64,000 bases of DNA from Roseospira visakhapatnamensis (lineage in GTDB: Bacteria > Pseudomonadota > Alphaproteobacteria > Rhodospirillales > Rhodospirillaceae): contig NZ_JACIGK010000004.1 in the NCBI RefSeq assembly GCF_014197915.1, forward strand, positions 111,569 through 175,568, written 5' to 3'. A program made the position numbers and the translations under genes. The notes under the pieces are model-generated. The model searched no databases. It saw only the letters and a list, made by a program, of their open reading frames with translations, and was not told the DNA's origin. Position 1 is the stretch's first letter. The number at the start of each line of letters is the position of its first letter. Positions 1 through 8,241 of this stretch are shown here, in pieces.

Positions 1-1
1 T

Positions 2-640
2 GCCTCGGGCCGGCTGGTCGGCCGGATCACGGTCGACGACGTGGTGGACGTGATCGACGAGGAGGCCGAGGACGACCTGTTCCGCCTCGCCGGCCTGTCG
101 GACGGCGACCTGTTCTCGGCGATCAAGGACACCGTCAAGGCCCGCATCGGCTGGCTGCTCATCAACCTGGGCACGGCGGTGCTGGCCTCGCTGGTCATCG
201 GCGCGTTCGAACACACCCTGCAAGCCGTCGTGGCGCTGGCCGTGCTGATGCCCATCGTCGCCTCCATGGGCGGCAACGCCGGCACCCAGACCCTGACCAT
301 CGCCGTACGCGCCCTGGCCACCAAGGAACTGACGTCATCCAACGCCATGCGCATCGTCGGCAAGGAACTGGTGATCGGCGTCCTCAACGGGATCATGTTC
401 GCCCTGGTCACCGGCGCGGTGGCCTGGGTGTGGTTCAAGGACACGATGATCGGCGTGGTGATCGGCATCGCCATGGTCATCAACATGGTGGCCGCCGCGC
501 TGGCGGGGATCATCATCCCGCTGGTGCTGGACCGTCTGAAGGTGGACCCGGCGGTCTCCTCGGGCGTGTTCCTGACCACGGTCACCGATGTGGTCGGCTT
601 TTTCGCCTTTCTGGGACTGGCCGCCGTGTTCATCCTGTAG
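2..640 (+). CDS. mgtE: Magnesium transporter MgtE, C-terminal part (5' end outside window)
   Basis: The reading frame is already open at the left edge, so only the C-terminal ~212 residues are present. They cover the end of the CBS region (VGRITVDDVVDVIDEEAEDD), the connecting helix and the five-helix membrane pore domain. The sequence GGNAGTQTLTIAVRA is the hallmark of the MgtE pore. MgtE is an inner-membrane Mg2+ channel gated by cytosolic Mg2+ bound to its N and CBS domains. The gene ends 57 nt before the next start, so the two could be co-transcribed. Family assignment is firm; the regulatory N-domain cannot be judged. Confidence 0.95.
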   Translation, partial: ASGRLVGRITVDDVVDVIDEEAEDDLFRLAGLSDGDLFSAIKDTVKARIGWLLINLGTAVLASLVIGAFEHTLQAVVALAVLMPIVASMGGNAGTQTLTIAVRALATKELTSSNAMRIVGKELVIGVLNGIMFALVTGAVAWVWFKDTMIGVVIGIAMVINMVAAALAGIIIPLVLDRLKVDPAVSSGVFLTTVTDVVGFFAFLGLAAVFIL

Positions 641-697
641 GGCCCCGCCGGTGCCTCGCCAAGCCCTGCCCCTCGCTCAATCCTGGAGTTCCGCCGC

Positions 698-2059
698 ATG
701 ACCGCCGCCCCCGCCCCGTGCTCCCTCGGCCTGCTGGAAGACCTGATCACCCGCGCGCGCCGGGCCGGAGCCGATGCCGCCGACGCCGTTCTGGTGGACG
801 GCGTCTCGCTGTCGGTGGCCTGGCGCATGGGCGCGCTGGAACGGCTGGAACGGGCGGAGGGCGGCGACATCGGCCTCAGGGTATTGCTGGGGACCCGCCA
901 GGCCATGGTGTCCAGCGCGGACCGCTCGTCGGCGGCCCTGGACGACCTGGTGGCGCGGGCCGTCGCCATGGCCCGCACGGTTCCGGACGATCCCTACTGC
1001 GGCCTCGCCGATCCCTCTCAGATCGTCGTCGACCCGCCGGAGATCGCGTGCCGTGATCCGCACGAACCCTCGGCCGAGACCCTGACCGAGATGGTCCGCG
1101 CCGCCGAGGACGCCGCGCGCGCGGTGCCCGGCGTGACCAATTCCGAGGGCGCGGAGGCCGGCTGGAGCCTGACCACGGTGCTGCAGGCCGCCTCCAACGG
1201 CTTCGCCCACGCCTACGACCGCACCGGCGCCTCGCTGGCCGTCAGCGTCATCGCGGGCGGCGGCGGATCCGGGGGCGACGGCATGGAACGCGACTACGAC
1301 TACACCGCCGCCGTGTTTCGCGAGGACCTGCGCGATCCGGCCGAGGTGGGCCGGGTCGCCGGCGAGCGCGCCGCGCGCCGGCTGGGGTCGCGCCGCCCCC
1401 GTACCCTCAAGGCACCCGTGGTGTTCGACCCGCGCGTCGCCCGAACCCTGGTGGGACACCTGCTGGGGGCCATCAACGGGGCTTCCATCGCCCGGGGCAC
1501 CAGCTTCCTCAAGGACGCCATGGACAGCCCCGTGTTTCCGTCCGGAATCACCATCACCGACGACCCACACCGGCCACGCGGCCTGCGCTCGCGCCCCTGC
1601 GATGGCGAGGGCCTGGCCACCCGCCCCCTGGACCTGATCGACGCCGGCCGCCTGACCACCTGGCTGCTCGACCTGCGCTCGGCCCGGCAACTGGGCCTGG
1701 CCAGCACCGGACACGCCACGCGCGGCACCGCCTCGCCACCCTCGCCCGGCGCCTCCAACGTCTATCTGAAGCCGGGCACCGTAACGCCGGCCGCCCTGAT
1801 GGCCGACATCGCCGAGGGCCTGTACGTCACCGAACTGGCCGGCCAGGGCGTGAACATGATCACCGGCGACTACTCGCGCGGCGCCGCCGGGTTCTGGATC
1901 GAGAACGGCGCCATCACCCACCCGGTCAGCGAATGCACCATCGCCGGCACGCTGCGGGACATGTTCCGCAACACCACGGCCGCCGATGATCTGGTTCTGC
2001 GCTACGGCACCGACAGCCCGACGCTGCGGGTGGACGGCATGACCATCGCCGGTGAATAG
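698..2059 (+). CDS. pmbA: TldD/PmbA family protein (PmbA-type)
   Basis: 453 residues, the usual PmbA length. The C-terminal segment SRGAAGFWIENGAITHPVSE (from about residue 393) is the conserved PmbA/TldD signature. The HExxxH zinc motif of TldD is absent, as expected for the PmbA subunit. In E. coli TldD and PmbA (TldE) form a heteromeric protease that acts on leader peptides such as that of microcin B17 and on CcdA. The cognate TldD is not in this window. A Shine-Dalgarno ctggag lies about 8 nt before the ATG. Confidence 0.9.
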   Translation: MTAAPAPCSLGLLEDLITRARRAGADAADAVLVDGVSLSVAWRMGALERLERAEGGDIGLRVLLGTRQAMVSSADRSSAALDDLVARAVAMARTVPDDPYCGLADPSQIVVDPPEIACRDPHEPSAETLTEMVRAAEDAARAVPGVTNSEGAEAGWSLTTVLQAASNGFAHAYDRTGASLAVSVIAGGGGSGGDGMERDYDYTAAVFREDLRDPAEVGRVAGERAARRLGSRRPRTLKAPVVFDPRVARTLVGHLLGAINGASIARGTSFLKDAMDSPVFPSGITITDDPHRPRGLRSRPCDGEGLATRPLDLIDAGRLTTWLLDLRSARQLGLASTGHATRGTASPPSPGASNVYLKPGTVTPAALMADIAEGLYVTELAGQGVNMITGDYSRGAAGFWIENGAITHPVSECTIAGTLRDMFRNTTAADDLVLRYGTDSPTLRVDGMTIAGE

Positions 2060-2151
2060 CTTTTTCTGCATGAAATGATCGTCAAACGGTTGCCGACGCG
2101 CCTCCCCCACCGGGAGCCGGCTTGACGACGCCGTCACGGGAGCACCCGTTC

Positions 2152-3099
2152 ATGACCCTGTCCGTCGCCATCCAGATGGACCCCATCGAGACCATCGACA
2201 TCGCCGGCGACAGCACCTTCGTGCTGGCCCTGGAGGCCCAGGCGCGCGGCCATCGGCTGTGGCACTACCTGCCCTCGGACCTGAGCTTCCAGGATGGCCG
2301 AGTCATGTCCCGCGCGCGCGCGCTGACCGTGCGCCGCCAGGCCGGCGACCACTTCACCCTGGGCGCGCCCGAGGCCCTGGACCTGGGAACCGTGGACGTG
2401 GTGCTGATGCGCCAGGATCCGCCCTTCGACATGGCCTACATCACCGCCACCCACCTGCTGGAGCACATCCACCCCCACACCCTGGTGGTCAACGACCCGG
2501 CCGAGGTGCGCAACGCGCCGGAGAAGCTGTTCGTCTGCCGCTGGCCTGACCTGATGCCGCCCACCCTGATCAGCCGCGACCCCGAGGCCATCCGCGCCTT
2601 TCGCGCGGAGCACCGGGACATCATCGTCAAGCCGCTGTTCGGCAACGGCGGCGCCGGGGTGTTCCACCTGAAGCCGGACGACGAGAACCTGGGCGCGGTG
2701 CTGGAGATGTTCGGCGCCGCGTCGCGCGAGCCGGTGATGGTGCAACGCTACCTGCCGGACATCCGCCAGGGCGACAAGCGCATCATCCTGGTGGACGGCG
2801 AGCCCCTGGGCGCCATCAACCGGGTTCCGCCGGACGGCGAGGCGCGCTCCAACATGCACGTGGGCGGCCAGCCCCTGGCCACCACCCTGACCGACCGCGA
2901 CCGGGAGATTTGCGCCGCCATCGGCCCGGAGCTGCGGGAGCGGGGCCTGGTCTTCGTGGGCATCGACGTGATCGGCGCCTGCCTCACCGAGATCAACGTC
3001 ACCTCCCCCACGGGCCTTCAGGAAATCGCCAACTTCGGCGGACCGCGCCTGGAAATCGCCATCTGGGAGGCCATTGACCGGCGTCTCGCCGCCCGCTGA
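2152..3099 (+). CDS. gshB: Glutathione synthetase
   Basis: 315 residues from the ATG at 2152 ([17 protein letters not shown] matches the family start; an upstream TTG at 2122 is less likely). The ATP-grasp enzyme joins gamma-glutamylcysteine and glycine in the cytosol. Visible landmarks are the N-terminal substrate domain, the ATP-grasp lysine loop [15 protein letters not shown] (about residue 157) and the C-terminal [13 protein letters not shown] signature (about residue 280). Two glutaredoxins and a Nit-type amidase lie within 5 kb, so the region is rich in glutathione genes. Confidence 0.96.
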   Translation: MTLSVAIQMDPIETIDIAGDSTFVLALEAQARGHRLWHYLPSDLSFQDGRVMSRARALTVRRQAGDHFTLGAPEALDLGTVDVVLMRQDPPFDMAYITATHLLEHIHPHTLVVNDPAEVRNAPEKLFVCRWPDLMPPTLISRDPEAIRAFRAEHRDIIVKPLFGNGGAGVFHLKPDDENLGAVLEMFGAASREPVMVQRYLPDIRQGDKRIILVDGEPLGAINRVPPDGEARSNMHVGGQPLATTLTDRDREICAAIGPELRERGLVFVGIDVIGACLTEINVTSPTGLQEIANFGGPRLEIAIWEAIDRRLAAR

Positions 3100-3129
3100 A
3101 CCCCGCCCACCCCATCGTGACCGGGGGCG

Positions 3130-3648
3130 TCAGATGGAGAAATCCAGTGCGTCGTCGCGGGCACCGGGCACGCCGCTCGCCCGGCCCTGGCGGCACAGAT
3201 CATCGACCGTCACCTGGTCGAGGTGCGCTTGGAGCACCTGTTCCGCCACCTCGGCCATGGGAATCACCACCGCCCGCCCGAGCACCGACGTCACCTCCCC
3301 GCCGGTACCGGCGGCGGCGCTGGCGGCCGCGCCCGAGGGCCCGTCCCGCCGCGCGGTGCCGGAGGCCACCGCATCCTCGCCGTCGCCGTTGCCGCCCACG
3401 GCGCGGACGATGTCACCCACACTGATGCGCCGGCGCTCCCGCGCCAGCCGGTACCCGCCGCGCGGGCCGCGTTGCGCGACAAGAACCCCTTGACGAACCA
3501 GAGATTGTAAGCTTTGCTCCAGATAGCGACGCGGAACGCCCAGGCGGTCGGCGATCTCCGCCCCGCGCACCGGCTGCGCGCCGCCGTGATAGGCGATGTC
3601 GAGGACGGCCTCGATGGCCGCCAGGTAACGCCGGGGAATCTGAATCAT
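3130..3648 (-). CDS. Rrf2 family transcriptional regulator
   Basis: About 172 residues from the internal start MIQIPRRYLAAIEAV; a start 15 nt upstream (3663) is possible. The N-terminal winged helix (residues ~1-80; GVPRRYLEQSLQSLVRQGVL, then RGPRGGYRLAR) is typical Rrf2. The region after residue 90 is Ala/Gly-rich and contains only one cysteine, so the three-cysteine Fe-S site of IscR/NsrR is absent. It may be a cluster-free Rrf2 protein with a different signal. It converges on gshB with a 30-nt gap. The regulon is unknown. Confidence 0.85.
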   Translation of the reverse strand: MIQIPRRYLAAIEAVLDIAYHGGAQPVRGAEIADRLGVPRRYLEQSLQSLVRQGVLVAQRGPRGGYRLARERRRISVGDIVRAVGGNGDGEDAVASGTARRDGPSGAAASAAAGTGGEVTSVLGRAVVIPMAEVAEQVLQAHLDQVTVDDLCRQGRASGVPGARDDALDFSI

Positions 3649-3981
3649 CAAATGGGCTCCCATGCCGCCACCGGTGCGGTCTCATCCGAGTCGCCGCGCG
3701 ACCCCTCGCCCATCCACCGCCATAACACCGATCATGGCCTGTCGAACCGGCGTCGTCAGCACGCAACCCTCGATATATGAAAGGAACACGGCGCTGAAAA
3801 GGGTCTCGACCGCCCTGTGGATTGTGGGGCTTCGCGGACCAACATAGGCTGGGCATCAGGGCGCGGGTCGCGGAACCCGGCGGGCCTGTCCTCGCCGGGG
3901 CTGGGGGGACTGCGAGGCGGATGGCGCGTCGACGAGAAACGCGCCGCATGGTGGGACGACCGGAAACAAGGGACGAAGTCT
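3649..3981. other. Divergent intergenic region, Rrf2 gene / pseudokinase
   Basis: About 330 nt between the Rrf2 gene (leftward) and the kinase-like gene (rightward). If the GTG at 3817 is the true kinase-like start, the right half is coding. The patch ctcgatatatgaaagg near 3770-3785 is AT-rich relative to its surroundings and may hold a promoter. No RNA gene or repeat is seen. Confidence 0.3.
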
Positions 3982-6063
3982 TTGGCTCAGAATGGACCAG
4001 GACGGCCGGAGGGCAGGACCAAGGGGGACAGCACGCCCAAACCGGGTACCGAGGATCGCGGCGAGGGCCCGATCACCACCCTCAAGGACCGCTACGCGAT
4101 CTTCTACGAGAACCCGCTCCCCACGCTCGACACCAGCAACGCCGTCGCGTTCATCGCCGAGGACAAGCGTCAGCGCGGGCGATCGATGTTCGCGCTGGTG
4201 GTCACCGGCACCATTCCCGCCCGGCCACAGGTGATGAAGCAGCTTCGGAGCCTGCGCTCGCCCGGCCTGATGTCGATGCTGGAATGGGGGGTCGTGGAAT
4301 GGCCGCCCGAGAGCGCGATGCGCCTGGCGCTGATTTACGAGCGCCCCATGGGCGGGCGGGTGATGCGGTCCCTCGACGAGACCTTCCCGCCCCTGAGCGA
4401 CCAGCAGACCGCCAAGATGATGCTGCGCCCCATGGTGACGGCGCTGGGCGAGTTGAACAACTACGGCGTGACCCACCGCGCCATCCGGCCCACCAACCTG
4501 TTCTACGCCGACGCCGGCAATACCCGCATGGTGCTGGGCGACTGCGCCTCGACCATGCCGGCGCTGGACCAGCCGGCGGTGTTCGAGACCATCGAGATGA
4601 GCATGGCCACGCCCGAGGGGCGCGGCGCCGGATCCTACGGCGACGATTACTACGCCATGGGCGTGACCCTGCTTTTCCTGATGATCGGGCGCAACCCGGT
4701 GGCCGGGGTCTCCGACGCCGAGTTGCTCAAGCGCAAGCTGAACCAGGGGTCCTACGCGACCCTGGTGGCCGACCAGCGCATCCCGCTGAACATGATCGAG
4801 GTGTTGAGGGGCCTGCTGGCGGACGACGCCGACCAGCGCTGGGACTTCGACACCCTGGACCTGTGGTTCAATGGCCGGCGCATGACGCCGGTGCAGGCCC
4901 GCCCCGTGAACCGCGCCCAGCGTGCCTTCGTCTTCATGAACCAAGAGTTCCTGACCACCCGGCACCTGGCCCATGCCATGGCCACCAACTGGGACAAGGC
5001 CGCCCCCATGGTGCTGGACGGCAAGCTGGAAATCTGGCTGCGCCGGGGCCTGGAGAACAACCAGCTCGCCGATCAGTTGACCATGGCCATTCGCACGGCC
5101 ACGGCGATCGCCGACCGCACGAAGCGCGCGGTGCACGACGCGGCCCTGGCCAACGTGCTTATCGCCCTCGATCCGCAAGCCCCCATCCGCTACCGCGACT
5201 TCCGCGCCCATGTGGACGGCTTCGGGGTGGCGCTGTCGGTGCTGATGGCACGCGGCAGCGATACACGCGCGGTGGTCGAGGTCATCTTGCGCGAGGTTCC
5301 CAAGATGTGGGTGGGTGCCCGCGACCATTACTCGCCCGAGTACGCGCAGATGGACGGCATGTTCAAGGAACTGCGCGAGTTCCTCCAGGACGGCCGCAAC
5401 CTGGGCGCCGGGATCGAGCGCTGCCTGTACGAGATGAACGAAAGCCAGGCCTGCCTGAGCCCGCTGCTGGCCCACGACGTGGTGCTGGACATCCGCGACG
5501 TGCTGCCGGCGCTGGACCGCATCGGCGCCCGGATGGATGCCAAGACCAACCCGGTCGACCGCCATGTCGCGGCCTTCGTCGCCGCCCGCTTCCCCAAGGA
5601 GATCGGTCCCCAGCTCCTGGCGCTCAACGACTCCGACCCCAAGCGGTCCACCCTGGGCATGCTGAGCCTGCTCGCGGTCCTGCAATGGCGCCTGGGGCCG
5701 GACTCCCTGCACGGCCTGGCAAGCTGGGTGGGTGGCCTGATGGGGCCGATCATCAACAGCTATCAGAGTCGCGAGCGCCGCCGTCGCCTGGAACGCGAGG
5801 TCCCCCGGCTGGTGCGCAAGGGCAGCCTGCCCGAGCTGTACAACCTTGTGGACAACGCCGAGGAACGGCGCGCCGACTTCGACGAGTTCCAGCGCGCCCG
5901 CGCCGAATGGGCCATGGCCCAGCAGCAGATGCGCGCCCTGGAAATCGGCCGCGCGGGCGCCGACCAGAGCGCCGAGCGCAGCGGGCAGAAGATCGCCGCC
6001 ACCGCCTCGGTGGGCGTGGCGGTGGTCACGGTCGGCTTCGTGCTGGTCAGCTACCTTTTCTAG
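3982..6063 (+). CDS. Tail-anchored protein with degenerate Ser/Thr kinase-like domain
   Basis: About 693 residues from a TTG at 3982, preceded by aagggacgaag; a GTG at 3817 would add 55 Arg/Gly-rich residues. Residues ~35-270 follow a eukaryotic-like kinase fold. The catalytic loop reads HRAIRPTN, where HRD would put the catalytic Asp. DFG is replaced by GDCAS (Asp kept), APE is TPE, and the DxWxxG helix is DDYYAMG. No clear VAIK lysine is seen. The middle ~400 residues are helical and unrecognised. The last 20 residues (SVGVAVVTVGFVLVSYLF) form a single C-terminal membrane segment with almost nothing after it. It is likely a pseudokinase facing the cytoplasm; its role is unknown. Confidence 0.75.
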   Translation: MAQNGPGRPEGRTKGDSTPKPGTEDRGEGPITTLKDRYAIFYENPLPTLDTSNAVAFIAEDKRQRGRSMFALVVTGTIPARPQVMKQLRSLRSPGLMSMLEWGVVEWPPESAMRLALIYERPMGGRVMRSLDETFPPLSDQQTAKMMLRPMVTALGELNNYGVTHRAIRPTNLFYADAGNTRMVLGDCASTMPALDQPAVFETIEMSMATPEGRGAGSYGDDYYAMGVTLLFLMIGRNPVAGVSDAELLKRKLNQGSYATLVADQRIPLNMIEVLRGLLADDADQRWDFDTLDLWFNGRRMTPVQARPVNRAQRAFVFMNQEFLTTRHLAHAMATNWDKAAPMVLDGKLEIWLRRGLENNQLADQLTMAIRTATAIADRTKRAVHDAALANVLIALDPQAPIRYRDFRAHVDGFGVALSVLMARGSDTRAVVEVILREVPKMWVGARDHYSPEYAQMDGMFKELREFLQDGRNLGAGIERCLYEMNESQACLSPLLAHDVVLDIRDVLPALDRIGARMDAKTNPVDRHVAAFVAARFPKEIGPQLLALNDSDPKRSTLGMLSLLAVLQWRLGPDSLHGLASWVGGLMGPIINSYQSRERRRRLEREVPRLVRKGSLPELYNLVDNAEERRADFDEFQRARAEWAMAQQQMRALEIGRAGADQSAERSGQKIAATASVGVAVVTVGFVLVSYLF

Positions 6064-6081
6064 CTCTTCTAGGCGACGTCC

Positions 6082-6105
6082 AGGTGGGGCGCCACGGCCC
6101 CGCCT
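6082..6105. terminator. Hairpin between convergent genes (candidate bidirectional terminator)
   Basis: aggtggggc pairs with gccccgcct around a 6-nt loop (9 bp including one G-U). It sits exactly between the end of the kinase-like gene and the end of the leftward glutaredoxin gene. There is no T-tract, so efficiency is uncertain. Confidence 0.5.
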
Positions 6106-6115
6106 GACCTCTCCG

Positions 6116-6388
6116 TCAGCCCGTGGAGGCGTTCGCCGTCGTCCCGCGCAAACGCTCCAGGATCGGCTGCTCGTAGTGCATCAGGGTGTCGTACCCACCG
6201 ATCAGGTGACCATCCATGAGGATCTGGGGAACAGTGCGGGCCTCGGGCAGGCGCTTCTTCATTTCGCCGAAGGCGGCGACGGTCGAGACATCGTGTTCCT
6301 CATAGGAGATATCATGCTCCTGAAACCAGGCCTTGGCCTTGGCGCAGAAGGTACAGGTGGTTTTGGTGTAGATCTCGACATGAACCAT
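6116..6388 (-). CDS. Glutaredoxin (dithiol, CxxC)
   Basis: 90 residues. The thioredoxin-fold protein carries the redox motif CTFC at residues 12-15, the cis-proline segment ARTVPQILMDGHLIGGYD and the usual GSH-binding GGYD. It reduces disulfides or glutathionylated proteins with glutathione in the cytosol. It is one of two glutaredoxins within 1 kb; this copy faces left and stands alone. A dithiol site with Thr-Phe between the cysteines suggests a GrxA/GrxC-like oxidoreductase rather than a monothiol Fe-S carrier. Confidence 0.92.
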   Translation of the reverse strand: MVHVEIYTKTTCTFCAKAKAWFQEHDISYEEHDVSTVAAFGEMKKRLPEARTVPQILMDGHLIGGYDTLMHYEQPILERLRGTTANASTG

Positions 6389-6592
6389 CGGTGTTCCTCG
6401 TTCGGCTTAGGCTGGGGCGACGGCATGCGTCGCCTTGGTCATCGCCCATCATATTAGGGGACCGGCGCCCCGGTCTCAACCGAGCACGGGCCACGGCGAC
6501 GCGAGGCCATCACGCGGGGAGTCGACAGCGCGCGCGCGTTGTCCCACGATCCCGGCCCACCGATCACCCAACGCGCGAGGACCCGTCCCCCG

Positions 6593-6946
6593 ATGATCCG
6601 TCATGTCGTCTTATTCAGCCTGAAACATCCGGACAACCTGGAGCAGGCGCGCGAGGGCCTGCAACGCCTCGCCGACATTCCCGAGGCGCGCGACCTGGAG
6701 GTCGCCGTCAATCTGAAGACCGACCGGTTCGACAATCAGGTTGATCTGATCGTGCACGCGATCTTCGATGACGCGGCGGCCCTGGACGCCTACAAGCACC
6801 ATCCGATTTATCAGGACGCCATCGCCACCGTGCGCCCGTTGCGCGACATGCGGGTCGCGGCGGACTTCGTCAGCACGCTCGGCCCCCCCCCGTGCGGATG
6901 TCCGGGGGCCGGCGACCGCGGCCCGGTGCTCCCCCGTCCGGACTGA
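6593..6946 (+). CDS. Dabb (stress-responsive A/B barrel) domain protein
   Basis: 117 residues from the ATG at 6593. The first ~95 residues (MIRHVVLFSLKHPDNLEQ; later DLIVHAIFDDAAALDAYKHH) match the Dabb ferredoxin-like fold. These small dimeric proteins bind or turn over hydrophobic or polyketide-like ligands in some organisms, but the bacterial role is usually unknown. The last ~20 residues are Pro/Gly/Cys-rich, lie beyond the usual domain end and begin at a run of nine C (6883-6891), so slippage there could change the C-terminus. Confidence 0.85.
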   Translation: MIRHVVLFSLKHPDNLEQAREGLQRLADIPEARDLEVAVNLKTDRFDNQVDLIVHAIFDDAAALDAYKHHPIYQDAIATVRPLRDMRVAADFVSTLGPPPCGCPGAGDRGPVLPRPD

Positions 6947-7048
6947 TCATCGCTTGACGCCGCCGCCCGTCCGGCCAACATCGATCGAACCCGTCGTCCT
7001 GTCCCGTCCCGCGCCGACGCCGCGACCATTGCCCCAGGGAGTCCCGCC

Positions 7049-7309
7049 ATGGCCAAGGTGGAGATCTACACCACCCCCATCTGCCCCTTCTGCCACCGCG
7101 CCAAGCAGCTTCTGCAACGCAAGGGTATCGGCTTCGTCGAACACAACGTGATGCTCGACCCGTCCCGGCGGGCGGAGATGAAGGCGCGCTCCAACGGCGG
7201 GCGCACCGTACCGCAGATCTTCGTCGACGATCGCCACGTGGGCGGCTGCGACGACCTGTACGCTCTGGATGCCCGGGGTGGCCTCGACCCGCTGTTGGCG
7301 GCATCGTGA
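7049..7309 (+). CDS. grxC: Glutaredoxin 3
   Basis: 86 residues, the GrxC size, with CPFC at residues 12-15, the TVPQIF cis-Pro segment and GGCDD near the C-terminus. It is a glutathione-dependent disulfide reductase of the cytosol. Its stop codon overlaps the GTG start of the Nit amidase (GTGA), so the two are translationally coupled, an arrangement common in alphaproteobacteria. A Shine-Dalgarno-like cagggag precedes the ATG. Confidence 0.95.
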   Translation: MAKVEIYTTPICPFCHRAKQLLQRKGIGFVEHNVMLDPSRRAEMKARSNGGRTVPQIFVDDRHVGGCDDLYALDARGGLDPLLAAS

Positions 7310-8187
7310 CCAGCGTCCCGGCCGTGACGGCACCGACTCGCGCGCCCGTCACCGTCGCCTGCGCGCAACTGACCGCCGGCGACGACATGGACCTGAACAT
7401 CGCCGCCGCCGGGGACGCGGTGCGCCGCGCGCGGGACGCGGGGGCGCGGCTGGTGCTGCTGCCCGAGAATGTGGCCATGATGACGCTGGGCCGGGATCGC
7501 GTGCTGGCCCGGGCGCGGCGCGAGGCCGACCATCCGGCGCTGGCCGCCTTTCGCGACCTGGCCCGGGAATGCGGCATCTGGCTGCACGCCGGAACCCTGG
7601 GCATCCTGCGGGAGGATGGCCGCGCCGCGAACCGGACCTACGTGCTGGACCCGGAGGGCGCCATCGCCGCGCGGTACGACAAGATCCACATGTTCGACGT
7701 GGACCTGAGCGAGACCGAGCGCTATCGCGAGTCGGAGACCTTCAGCCCCGGCGACCGGGCGGTCACCGTGGACCTGCCGTGGCTGCGCCTCGGCCTGTCG
7801 GTCTGCTACGACCTGCGCTTCGCCGCCCTGTACCGCACCCTGGCCCAGGCCGGGGCCGACGCCCTGGCGGTGCCCGCCGCCTTCACCGTGCCCACCGGCC
7901 GCGCCCACTGGCATGTGCTGCTGCGCGCCCGGGCGATCGAGACCGGCAGCTACGTGCTGGCCCCCGCCCAAACCGGCGCCCATCCCCAGGACCGGCGCAC
8001 CTATGGGCATGCCCTGATCATCGGCCCCTGGGGCGAGGTGCTGGCCGATGCCGGCGAGACTCCGGGCCTGATCACCGCCACGCTGGACCCGGCCGAGGTG
8101 GACGCGGCCCGCGCCAAGGTGCCGGCGTTGATCCACGATCGGCCGTTCTCCCGGCCGTCGCCGGTGCCCGCGCCCCCATCGGCTTGA
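7306..8187 (+). CDS. Nitrilase-superfamily amidase, Nit1-like (deaminated glutathione amidase type)
   Basis: 293 residues from a GTG overlapping grxC. The catalytic triad of the carbon-nitrogen hydrolase family is visible: Glu in LLPENVAMM, Lys in YDKIHMFDVDL and Cys in LSVCYDLRF. The blocks KIHMFDVDL, HWHVLLRARAIETGSYVL and YGHALIIGPWGE resemble the Nit1 branch. Nit1 hydrolyses deaminated glutathione, a damage product of transaminases, to alpha-ketoglutarate and Cys-Gly. Coupling to grxC and nearby gshB supports that role, although substrate assignment remains an inference. A run of 10 C lies just downstream. Confidence 0.88.
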   Translation: MTSVPAVTAPTRAPVTVACAQLTAGDDMDLNIAAAGDAVRRARDAGARLVLLPENVAMMTLGRDRVLARARREADHPALAAFRDLARECGIWLHAGTLGILREDGRAANRTYVLDPEGAIAARYDKIHMFDVDLSETERYRESETFSPGDRAVTVDLPWLRLGLSVCYDLRFAALYRTLAQAGADALAVPAAFTVPTGRAHWHVLLRARAIETGSYVLAPAQTGAHPQDRRTYGHALIIGPWGEVLADAGETPGLITATLDPAEVDAARAKVPALIHDRPFSRPSPVPAPPSA

Positions 8188-8241
8188 GCCCTGGCCCCCC
8201 CCCCGCCGCGCCTCCGTTGTCAAGGATCTCCAGACTCGCCC

